Positions 1 to 5,812 of a stretch of DNA of 7,184 nt are shown here, piece after piece; positions within the stretch are counted from its first letter, which is position 1, and every line of letters starts with the position of its first letter. The notes beneath the pieces are model-generated. The model had not been told where the DNA came from. It did no database searches and saw only the letters and a program-made list of their open reading frames with translations. The stretch comes from Pseudomonadota bacterium (GTDB lineage: Bacteria; Pseudomonadota; Alphaproteobacteria; Rhizobiales; Devosiaceae): assembly GCA_023433985.1 (NCBI GenBank), contig JAEYTN010000492.1, forward strand, positions 1 through 7,184, given 5' to 3'. The translations under genes were made by a program, and so were the position numbers.

Positions 1-420
1 CGCCTCCAGCCCCTCGATGTAGAAGCGCTTCTCCATGGTGAAGCGGGTGCCGAGCAGGCCGACGCGGGTGATGCCGTCAGCGAGGAGCGCATCGGCGGTG
101 GGCGCGGCGATATGGATGAAGGGCACGGTGAGCGCGGCGACGATCTGCGGCGCGCAGATGTGCATGGTGTTGGTGGCGAGGCCGATGATGCCGGCGCCCT
201 GAGCCTCAAGGCTCCTTGCGATGCCGGCGAGGATGTCGCCGGCATCGTCCCAGTTGCCGGCGCGCTGCAACGCCTCGATGGGGGCGAAGTCGACGGAATG
301 GACGATCACCGGCGCCGAATGCAGGCCACCCTGCCGAGCGGCGGTCTCGCGGTTGAGAATGGCATAGTAGTGGGCGGTCGATTCCCAGCTCATGCCGCCG
401 ATGAGGCCGATGGTTTTCAC
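1..420 (-). CDS. Aspartate/glutamate racemase family protein, YgeA/RacX type (3' end outside window)
   Basis: It belongs to the PLP-independent Asp/Glu racemase family, which interconverts L- and D-amino acids, in bacteria often for cell-wall or signalling D-amino acids. The 140 visible residues open with the signature KTIGLIGGMSWEST, which is how YgeA-like proteins begin. This supports the GTG at 418-420, since no in-frame ATG lies upstream and the first internal Met is residue 10, inside the motif. The first catalytic segment is ATNTMH (residues 82-87). It carries Thr83 where two-cysteine racemases have Cys, as reported for E. coli YgeA (Thr83/Cys197). The second catalytic residue would lie beyond the window edge. 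No clear ribosome binding site precedes the GTG. The gene starts 46 bp after the acetyltransferase stop, on the same strand, so it is probably the last visible gene of the DDP-rppH unit. The family is secure; the substrate is not known. Confidence 0.9.
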   Translation of the reverse strand, partial: MKTIGLIGGMSWESTAHYYAILNRETAARQGGLHSAPVIVHSVDFAPIEALQRAGNWDDAGDILAGIARSLEAQGAGIIGLATNTMHICAPQIVAALTVPFIHIAAPTADALLADGITRVGLLGTRFTMEKRFYIEGLEA

Positions 421-466
421 GCCGACGGTTGTAGCGTATGCCGGGGCGGATGGGGAAGCCGTCCGG

Positions 467-907
467 CTAGAGGCGCTTTCTGAGCATCACGAGCCGCTTG
501 GTCTCGCCGAAGCCCCACGCGGCGTGGCTCGCCAGCGACACGATGTTCGTCGCCTCGACATCGGAACCCAGCTCGCTATAGCCGCGACCGCTTGCCCAGG
601 CCTCCGCGGCTGCGGCCAACATCTCGCCGACGCCGGAGCGGCGGTACCCGGGGTCGACATAGATGCCTTCGACCCAGCCGACCGGGGCCGTGTCGCATCC
701 CTCGCCCCATGGCCGCTCGCCGACTTCGATGAAGCCGACCAGGGCGCCGGCATCGAAAGCACCATAGGCCGCGAGGAGGCCATCCGAGGCAAGGATTTCG
801 GTGATCTCCGCGTCGAGGCTGCCATCGTCATCGCGTGGCCAGAGGGCGAAACGCAGCGCTAGCCACTGCCGGCGGTCCGCCTCGCCGAGCAGCCGCAGCT
901 CAGCCAC
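467..907 (-). CDS. GNAT acetyltransferase resembling aminoglycoside 6'-N-acetyltransferase AAC(6')-I
   Basis: This 146-residue GNAT transfers an acetyl group from acetyl-CoA to an amine. It resembles the chromosomal AAC(6')-Ig/Iz type along its length: an N-terminal W-LR--LW pattern (residues 15-23), PVGWVEGIYV (75-84) before motif A, and a SD---N--S---H---GF segment (115-133) near the C-terminus. The acetyl-CoA loop R89-x-x-G92-x-G94 is intact, and 146 residues is the usual length for this group. The GTG start (905-907) lies inside the end of rppH, giving an 8-bp overlap, with a GGCGGGG stretch just upstream, so translation is probably coupled to rppH. Codon use looks like that of its neighbours and no mobile element is nearby, so it seems a resident gene. 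Whether it acetylates aminoglycosides or another amine cannot be read from the sequence. GNAT membership is near certain; AAC(6') activity is only likely. Confidence 0.88.
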   Translation of the reverse strand: MAELRLLGEADRRQWLALRFALWPRDDDGSLDAEITEILASDGLLAAYGAFDAGALVGFIEVGERPWGEGCDTAPVGWVEGIYVDPGYRRSGVGEMLAAAAEAWASGRGYSELGSDVEATNIVSLASHAAWGFGETKRLVMLRKRL

Positions 908-1424
908 GTATCCCCGCCGGGATGTTGCGGAACGCCTCGACGATCTGGAGATACGCCTCGCGCTTGAACGGCACGATCAGGTCGGGCAGTTTCTCGAGCT
1001 CTTCCCAGCGCCACCGGTCGAACTCGGCCGGGTGGGCGCCGCCGGCGGGCTCCGTGACGTTGATCTCGCGCTCGTCGCCGGTGAAGCGGAAGGCGAACCA
1101 GCGCTGACGCTGGCCGCGATACTTGCCCTTCAGCGCAATGCCGAGTGCCTCGTCGGGCAGGTCGTAGTAGATCCACCCGGGCGCCTCGGCGATCAGCTCC
1201 ACCGAGCGGATCGAGGTCTCCTCGAACAGTTCGCGATAGGCGGTGTCGAGCGGCTTCTCGCCCTTGTCGATGCCACCCTGCGGCATCTGCCAGGGGGCGC
1301 CGAGCTCGGCGGAATCCTCGGGGTCTTCCTCCGGCCGGCGGCGGCCGATGAAGACCAGCCCCGCGCTGTTGAAGATGGCGGTGCCCACGCAGTCGCGATA
1401 GGGCAGCGTCTCGCGGTCAACCAT
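900..1424 (-). CDS. rppH: RNA 5'-pyrophosphohydrolase RppH (NudH/IalA family Nudix hydrolase)
   Basis: RppH removes pyrophosphate from triphosphorylated mRNA 5' ends, which opens transcripts to RNase E decay. Family members also hydrolyse diadenosine polyphosphates. The protein has 174 residues, typical for the family. It starts with the RppH pattern PYRDCVGTAIFN (8-19), has WQMPQGGID (45-53), and carries the Nudix box at 50-72 (G-x5-E-x7-RELFEET-S-I) with the metal-binding REx2EE glutamates present. The usual Gly near the end of the box is Ser71, a substitution I believe is common in alphaproteobacterial relatives. The ATG at 1422-1424 overlaps the end of the DDP gene by 8 bp, and a GGGA lies 8 nt upstream of it. 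The Bartonella orthologue is the invasion-associated protein IalA, whose locus is also next to ctpA. Here it is best read as a housekeeping RNA-decay enzyme. Confidence 0.95.
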   Translation of the reverse strand: MVDRETLPYRDCVGTAIFNSAGLVFIGRRRPEEDPEDSAELGAPWQMPQGGIDKGEKPLDTAYRELFEETSIRSVELIAEAPGWIYYDLPDEALGIALKGKYRGQRQRWFAFRFTGDEREINVTEPAGGAHPAEFDRWRWEELEKLPDLIVPFKREAYLQIVEAFRNIPAGIRG

Positions 1425-2553
1425 CGATATTTCCCATCAAGGCACTGGCGGGCACGATCTGTATCCCTTTGTCCGCGAGGCCGCGAGCCCATTCGGTGAC
1501 CACCTCGATCGAAATCGGCAGCGCCGAAACGATGCCGATGGCGGCGCCCTGGTCGCGCGCCCGCGCTTCGAGCGCCTCGAGCTGCGCCAGGATCGGCGCG
1601 CGGGCGGGGTTGGTATCCAGCACCGTGTCCACCCGGGCGAAGGGCACGCGGTTGGCGCGCGCCAGCTGCGGCGCCAGCGAGCGGTTGGACGAGCCGTCGT
1701 CGAGATAGCCGAGGCCGCGGGCGCCCAGCTCTTCCATCACCGGGCCGAAATCGGCGCCCGAGGCGGTGAAGCGGGCGCCCATGTTGTTGAGCAGCCCGAC
1801 ATAGCCGCCGAAACGGCTCAGCACGTGGAAGAGCTTGTTGAGGTTGTCGCGCGGCGGCTGTCCGGTCAGCAGTGTGTCGGGGCCGGGATCGTTGTCGGGG
1901 TAGTCGAAGGGTTCGAGCGGCACCTCCAGCAGGATCTCGTGGCCGCCGGTCCGGGCGCTCGCCACGCTGCGCTCGAGGCCCTTGCCGTAAGGCGCGAAGC
2001 CCAGCGTTACCTCGGCCGGCAGCTTCTCGATCGCCTCGAGCGTGCCGTTGGCATTGATGCCGAGGCCGGAGACCACGACCGCGACGCGCGGCTGGCCCTC
2101 CGTTATGGCTCCGGCCGGTCGGGAATAGGCGGCGAAGGGCGTCTCGCCGGTGGCGGAGATGCGCGGGATCGGGCCGAACTCGGTTTCCTCGACCAGGTCG
2201 GGCAGGATGGCTGCGGGATCGGTAGAGGCGAGCTCGATGATCTTGGCGCCCGAACCCGTGAGCTTCGTCACCGGGATCATTTCGGGGTCGGCCGTGATGG
2301 TGGCGGAAAGCGGCGTGCCGACCGCGCCCGCAACCGGGTTGGCGCCCACGGTCGAGTTGATCGCCACCGTCGCCGAGGGTCGGCCGCCCTCAGGGTCGTC
2401 GACCAGCAGCACGGTGGCTACCAGCCCGGCGCCGATCACGCCAAGGAGGCCGAAGGCGGTGCGGGCGATGGGCAGCCGGCGCAGGGCACGGCCGGCGGCA
2501 GCCTTCTCCTGCCGCGTGCGGCGGCGGCTGAGCGGGGCGCTGAGATCGGTCAT
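1417..2553 (-). CDS. Divergent polysaccharide deacetylase family protein (DUF610/YibQ-like), membrane anchored
   Basis: This 378-residue protein has a short basic cytoplasmic segment (about 1-31), one hydrophobic helix (about 33-51), a low-complexity A/T/P-rich linker (about 55-150) and a C-terminal divergent polysaccharide deacetylase domain (about 155-375). It is thus predicted to sit in the inner membrane with the domain in the periplasm. Family landmarks are VVVSGLGI (159-166), VTLGFAPYG (182-190), GHEILLEVPLEP (204-215), MGARFT (258-263), YLDD (283-286) and the late IVPASALMG block (366-374). The first landmark has Ser-Gly where family members with a metal-binding look have Asp-Asp, so enzymatic activity is doubtful. 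I chose the ATG at 2551-2553 because GGAAG sits 7 nt upstream; a 27-residue longer reading would begin in the tail of the ctpA terminator. The gene follows ctpA and overlaps rppH by 8 bp. The family role is poorly defined; an envelope or peptidoglycan function is inferred from context. Confidence 0.9.
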   Translation of the reverse strand: MTDLSAPLSRRRTRQEKAAAGRALRRLPIARTAFGLLGVIGAGLVATVLLVDDPEGGRPSATVAINSTVGANPVAGAVGTPLSATITADPEMIPVTKLTGSGAKIIELASTDPAAILPDLVEETEFGPIPRISATGETPFAAYSRPAGAITEGQPRVAVVVSGLGINANGTLEAIEKLPAEVTLGFAPYGKGLERSVASARTGGHEILLEVPLEPFDYPDNDPGPDTLLTGQPPRDNLNKLFHVLSRFGGYVGLLNNMGARFTASGADFGPVMEELGARGLGYLDDGSSNRSLAPQLARANRVPFARVDTVLDTNPARAPILAQLEALEARARDQGAAIGIVSALPISIEVVTEWARGLADKGIQIVPASALMGNIDG

Positions 2554-2560
2554 TGGAGCG

Positions 2561-2565
2561 CTTCC
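2561..2565 (-). promoter_or_regulatory. Ribosome binding site of the DDP gene
   Basis: On the minus strand GGAAG lies 7 nt before the ATG at 2551-2553. It decides the start in favour of this ATG over the in-frame ATG 27 codons upstream, which falls in the T-rich tail of the preceding terminator and has no comparable site. Confidence 0.6.
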
Positions 2566-2626
2566 AGCGAAAGTGGCCACGGTTCTTGCAGTCCGGGAGC
2601 GCGACGAGACTTCAGCAGCAATCCCG
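2566..2626 (-). other. Short leader between the ctpA terminator and the DDP gene
   Basis: If the terminator is efficient, the promoter of the DDP-rppH-GNAT-racemase group should lie in this roughly 60-bp stretch or inside the terminator. I looked for TTGAC-like -35 and CTATAT-like -10 boxes at 16-18 bp spacing on the minus strand and found no convincing pair. No operator-like palindrome is visible either. Confidence 0.35.
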
Positions 2627-2659
2627 AAAAGCAAACGGGGCGGCGAATCGGCCGCCCCG
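2627..2659 (-). terminator. Intrinsic (Rho-independent) terminator after ctpA
   Basis: Read on the minus strand, a perfect 9-bp stem CGGGGCGGC / GCCGCCCCG closes a 6-nt loop (CGATTC) and is followed at once by TTTGCTTTT. A G-T pair and an A-T pair can extend the stem to 11 bp. It begins 38 nt after the ctpA stop codon and ends 73 nt before the DDP start. It therefore should end the envC-ctpA transcript and leave the DDP-rppH group dependent on its own promoter or on read-through. Confidence 0.88.
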
Positions 2660-2697
2660 CTGGGGATTACTGTTGGCTGTGAGACGGTAACGAAGCG

Positions 2698-4041
2698 TTA
2701 ACTGGCCGTGTCGGCCTTGGGCGGGAAGGCCGGGTTGGTCTCTTCGCCGTTGATCAGCTTCAGCGCGAACTGCAGCTGGTTGTCCTTCTCGGCCTCGGCC
2801 GGCACGTAGACGGAGGAGCCGACAGTGGCCTTTTCCTCGGTGCCGCCGCCGATCTCGCCGGGCAGCGCGGCCTCGCCGATGATTTCGTCGCGGCCCTTGA
2901 ACTCGTCCGGCACGTCCTGCGTGATGGTGATGTCGGGCTGGATGCCGGAGGCCTGGATAGAGCGGTTGTTAGGCGTGTAGTAGCGCGCCGTGGTCAGCCG
3001 CATGGCGCCGTCGGCACCCAGCGGGATGATCGACTGCACCGAGCCCTTGCCGAACGAGCGGGTGCCGACGACCGTGGCCCGCTTGTGATCCTGCAGGGCG
3101 CCGGCGACGATCTCGGCCGCCGAGGCCGAGCCGCCATTGATCAGCACCACCAGGGGGATGTCCTTGATCTTGCCGTCGAGCGCGTCGGGGCGCGCGTCGT
3201 AGCGCGAGCTCTCGGACTCGAGGCGGCCGCGGGTCAGCACCACCGCGCCCTGCGGCAGGAACGCGTCCGACACGTAGACCGCCTGGTCCACGAGCCCGCC
3301 GGGGTTGTTGCGCAAATCGAGCACGATGCCCTTGGGCGCCTTGCCGTCGAGCTGCTTGTAGGCGTCGTCGATCGCCTTCTTGATGCCGGGGAAGGCCTGC
3401 TCGGAGAAGCGGGCGAGGCGGATCACCGCGATCTCGCCCTGCATGGTCAGCCGGGCGGCGCGGGTGGCGATGATGTCGCGGGTGAGCTCGAACTCCAGCG
3501 GCTCGGTGACGCCCTCGCGGATCACCGTCACCTTGATCTTGGTGCCGACCTGGCCGCGCATCTTGGCCACGGCGTCATCGAGCGACAGGCCCTGCACCTG
3601 CACGCCGTCGAGCTCGACGATGAAGTCGCCGGCGAGGATGCCGGCCCGGGCGGCGGGGGTGTCGTCGATGGGCGAGACCACCTTGATGGCCCCATCCTCC
3701 ATCTGCACCTCGATGCCCAGCCCGCCGAACTGGCCGGTGGTGTCTTCCTGCACGTCGGCGTAGTCGACCGGCTCCATGTAGCCCGAATGCGGGTCGAGCG
3801 AGGTGAGCATGCCCTGCAGCGCGGCGTGGATCAGCTTCTTCTCGTCCGGCGCCTCGACATACTCGGCGCGGATGCGGTCGAACACCTCGCCGAACAGCGA
3901 GAGGTCGGAGTAGATTTCGTCGGCAGTGCGCGGCTTGGCCGGCAGCTCGGCCTTGTCCTGCGCAATCAGGGGCGCGCAGGCGAGGCCCAGGCCGAACAGC
4001 ACGGCGGCAGAGACGGCAGTACGGAATGGCGTCAGGCGCAT
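2698..4041 (-). CDS. ctpA: C-terminal processing peptidase CtpA (S41 family, PDZ-containing)
   Basis: This periplasmic serine protease cleaves proteins near their C-termini. In other bacteria Prc/CtpA enzymes control peptidoglycan hydrolases. The 447 residues comprise a signal peptide (1-27, cleavage likely after PLIA), a helical N-terminal region (about 40-95), a PDZ domain opening with GQFGGLGI (103-110) and running to about 185, and the S41 catalytic core (about 190-375). The core contains LDLRNNPGGL (241-250), NGGSASAAE (302-310) and FGKGSVQ (330-336). Matching the 25-residue Ser-Lys spacing of E. coli Prc gives Ser307 as nucleophile, Lys332 as base, and Gln336, all present. A C-terminal tail (about 376-447) is acidic and low in motifs. 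The ATG lies 6 bp after the envC stop with GGA 9 nt upstream, so the two genes are surely co-transcribed. A strong terminator follows. The enzyme is intact; its substrate is unknown, and EnvC or an amidase is a reasonable guess. Confidence 0.97.
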   Translation of the reverse strand: MRLTPFRTAVSAAVLFGLGLACAPLIAQDKAELPAKPRTADEIYSDLSLFGEVFDRIRAEYVEAPDEKKLIHAALQGMLTSLDPHSGYMEPVDYADVQEDTTGQFGGLGIEVQMEDGAIKVVSPIDDTPAARAGILAGDFIVELDGVQVQGLSLDDAVAKMRGQVGTKIKVTVIREGVTEPLEFELTRDIIATRAARLTMQGEIAVIRLARFSEQAFPGIKKAIDDAYKQLDGKAPKGIVLDLRNNPGGLVDQAVYVSDAFLPQGAVVLTRGRLESESSRYDARPDALDGKIKDIPLVVLINGGSASAAEIVAGALQDHKRATVVGTRSFGKGSVQSIIPLGADGAMRLTTARYYTPNNRSIQASGIQPDITITQDVPDEFKGRDEIIGEAALPGEIGGGTEEKATVGSSVYVPAEAEKDNQLQFALKLINGEETNPAFPPKADTAS

Positions 4042-4047
4042 AAACTT

Positions 4048-5514
4048 CTATCCACTCTGGGTTGGAGTTGCCGCCGCAGCCGCCCACCATCCTGTGGGGT
4101 CGACGGGCTCGTTGTTCTTTCGCATTTCAATATAGAGCGTCGGGCGGGAGACGCCAGCACTGGTCGCGACGGTACGGCCAATTGTCTGTGATCCCATGGT
4201 GCCGACGGGTTCTCCCATCATCACGAACTGCCCGATCGTCACATCCGTCTTGTCGAGGCCGGCGAGCAGGATGGTGTAGTCCTGACCGGCATTGAGGATG
4301 ACGATTTTGCCATAATTGAGGTAGTCGCCGGCGAACAGCACCCAGCCATCGGCGGGCGCCACCACCTGCGCGTCGGCGCGGGTGACCACCGACAGGCCGC
4401 GCGAGATGCCGCCGAACCCGTCTCCCGCGCCGTACTCGATCACCGTGACGCCGGACGAAGGCATCGCCAGATAGCCCTTGGCCTGCGCGAAGGGCACGGC
4501 CGGCTGCGTGCGCTGCGGGTTGGCGAGCGCAATCTTGATGGTCTCGCTGTCGAGCTTGGGGGCATTGCCGCCATTGTTGGCGGCTTCGGTCGCCTGCGCG
4601 GCGGTGGCGACGGCGGCGGCGCGGGCGGTGAGCTCGTCGATCAGCTGCTTCAACGACGTCGCCTTGTCGGCCAGCGCCTGGGCCTCGGCCTCCTCGCTGG
4701 CGAGCGCGGCGCTCGCCAGGTTCTCGGATTGCTTGCGGGCGGCGATCAGGCTGCCGATCCGCAACTGCTCTTCTTCCAGCACCTGCAGGTTGGCTTCGAG
4801 CTTGCCCTGCTGCTCCACCGCCGCGGCCTTGATCTGGCCGAGCTTGGCGAGGTCGGCGGTGACGGCATCGGCCTTGGATCGCAGCTGCGGCAGGATGGCG
4901 GAAATCAGCAGCGCCGAGCGCGCCGAGTCGAGCGCGTTGTCCGGGTTGATCATCAGGGCCGGCGGCGGATCGCGCGAGATGCGCTCGAGTGCTGCGAGCA
5001 CGTTGGAGATATTGGCGTCGGCGCCGTCGAGGCGGCCGCGCACCTCCAGTTCCTCGACGATCAGCTCGCCCAGCCGGTCCTCGAGCGCGGCGATGTCGGT
5101 CTCGGCCAGCTTCACGCGCTGGGCGGCGGCGATCAGGGCGGCATTCTGCTTGGCCCGGTCGCCCTGCATGTCCTCGATCTCCTTCTTGAGCGCATCGGCG
5201 CGCTCCTTGGAGACGGAGATGGAGGCCTCGACGTCGGCCAGCGCCTTCTGCTGCGCCGCAATCTCGGGGGTGACGTCAGGCTGCGGCGCGGCGGAGGTGA
5301 TGGTGGGGTCGATCCCGGCCGCGGGGTCCGCGGGTGCGGTCGCGGCGGGGTCGGTGGCCGGAACGGTGGAGTCGATCGAGGGGCGGAGGTTGAGGTTTTC
5401 TTCCGCTGCCGCAGGCTCGGGCGCAGGGGTCTGCGCCAGGGCGGCGGGCCCAAGCGCCAGCGCCAGGGCGGCGCCCGCTGCAAGTGCCTTTCTCGACCAG
5501 CCCGTTGCCGGCAT
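4048..5514 (-). CDS. envC: EnvC-like murein hydrolase activator (exported coiled coil plus degenerate LytM/M23 domain)
   Basis: EnvC proteins sit in the periplasm and switch on amidases that split septal peptidoglycan during division. The 488 residues show a signal peptide (1-27, ALA before Gln28), an A/P/D/T-rich linker (about 28-80), long coiled coils (about 83-180 and 212-312) around a DPPPALMI segment (182-189), and a LytM-type domain (about 355-475). In that domain the zinc ligands are gone: the H-x-G-x-D site reads Ser371...Ser375 and the H-x-H site reads T459-L-Y461. The TLYIEMR ending and PTGWW (473-477) match E. coli EnvC rather than active M23 peptidases. The ATG at 5512-5514 is chosen because GGGGAG precedes it by 5 nt and a signal peptide follows directly; a longer in-frame reading would run through the repeat region. 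The gene heads a unit with ctpA. Which amidase it activates is not visible here. Confidence 0.95.
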   Translation of the reverse strand: MPATGWSRKALAAGAALALALGPAALAQTPAPEPAAAEENLNLRPSIDSTVPATDPAATAPADPAAGIDPTITSAAPQPDVTPEIAAQQKALADVEASISVSKERADALKKEIEDMQGDRAKQNAALIAAAQRVKLAETDIAALEDRLGELIVEELEVRGRLDGADANISNVLAALERISRDPPPALMINPDNALDSARSALLISAILPQLRSKADAVTADLAKLGQIKAAAVEQQGKLEANLQVLEEEQLRIGSLIAARKQSENLASAALASEEAEAQALADKATSLKQLIDELTARAAAVATAAQATEAANNGGNAPKLDSETIKIALANPQRTQPAVPFAQAKGYLAMPSSGVTVIEYGAGDGFGGISRGLSVVTRADAQVVAPADGWVLFAGDYLNYGKIVILNAGQDYTILLAGLDKTDVTIGQFVMMGEPVGTMGSQTIGRTVATSAGVSRPTLYIEMRKNNEPVDPTGWWAAAAATPTQSG

Positions 5515-5519
5515 CAAAA

Positions 5520-5525
5520 CTCCCC
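5520..5525 (-). promoter_or_regulatory. Ribosome binding site of envC
   Basis: GGGGAG on the minus strand with a 5-nt spacer to the ATG at 5512-5514 is the strongest Shine-Dalgarno match in the window. It fixes the envC start directly before the signal peptide and argues against translation of the upstream repeat region. Confidence 0.7.
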
Positions 5526-5635
5526 AGTCCCCGCGCGAATCAACCTTTCGCACTCTAGCGCGAATGAGCGCAAGCGCGGCGAATGGCGGATGGGTTTGGC
5601 CCTTTGATGGCGGGGTGCGCAGCCGAGCGGTCGGG
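5526..5635 (-). promoter_or_regulatory. envC leader, without a clear promoter
   Basis: This stretch between the repeat pair and the envC ribosome binding site contains no convincing gene. It holds the octamer GCGCGAAT twice in direct orientation (5533-5540 and 5558-5565, 25 bp apart) and one GANTC site (5537-5541), the sequence methylated by CcrM in alphaproteobacteria. No TTGAC/CTATAT-type promoter is evident on the minus strand. A promoter of another class, or read-through from rlmH, remains possible. Confidence 0.3.
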
Positions 5636-5696
5636 CGCCCCCTCCACCAGCCTTCGGCTGGTCCCCCTCCCCCGCCAAAGCGGTGGAGGAGCACCG
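5636..5696 (+). repeat. Two-hairpin intergenic repeat, copy A
   Basis: This 61-bp palindromic element is the first of two inverted copies between envC and rlmH. Hairpin 1 has the 7-bp stem ACCAGCC / GGCTGGT (5646-5652 with 5656-5662) around loop TTC. Hairpin 2 has a 10-bp stem (5666-5675 with 5680-5689, one C-T mismatch) around loop CAAA. It matches copy B, read on the other strand, at 52 of 61 positions with no gaps. Four of the nine differences are two exchanged base pairs in stem 1, and four are in loops. It resembles the REP-like intergenic repeats common in alphaproteobacterial genomes and has no coding capacity I can support. It is probably a member of a dispersed family and may act on the rlmH-envC mRNA. 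Confidence 0.85.
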
Positions 5697-5735
5697 CGAC
5701 GCTGGTGTTTGCCGTTGTTGGAGGCGCCGAGCTCC

Positions 5736-5796
5736 CGGTGATCCTCCACCGCGATAGCGGGGGAGGGGGACCACGCGTAGCGTGGTGGAGGGGGCG
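5736..5796 (-). repeat. Two-hairpin intergenic repeat, copy B (inverted relative to copy A)
   Basis: Read on the minus strand, this 61-bp element aligns without gaps to copy A. Stem 1 is ACCACGC / GCGTGGT around loop TAC, so two base pairs are swapped relative to copy A while pairing is kept. Hairpin 2 keeps its 10-bp stem but has loop TATC instead of CAAA. The copies are separated by 39 bp (5697-5735), so the whole 5636-5796 block can also pair arm to arm as one large cruciform or RNA hairpin. Its edge next to envC ends in ATCACCGGGAG, an 11-mer that recurs at the end of rlmH. Confidence 0.85.
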
Positions 5797-5812
5797 GCGT
5801 CCGGCACCCGCC

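Noticed and set aside
391..393. ATG codon as start of the racemase.
   Set aside because: It encodes Met10 inside the conserved GGMSWEST motif; starting there would remove the first beta strand. GTG 418-420 fits the family N-terminus.
467..907. Acquired resistance cassette carrying the AAC(6')-like gene.
   Set aside because: No attC site, integrase, insertion sequence or composition shift surrounds it, and it overlaps rppH, which suggests a resident operon gene.
2554..2634. In-frame extension of the DDP protein by 27 residues.
   Set aside because: The start would lie in the tail of the ctpA terminator; ATG 2551-2553 has a GGAAG site at good spacing.
2711..4041. CtpA as a lipoprotein because of Cys22 in its signal sequence.
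   Set aside because: The residue at -3 of Cys22 is Gly rather than Leu/Val/Ile, so the lipobox is poor; cleavage after PLIA by signal peptidase I is more likely.
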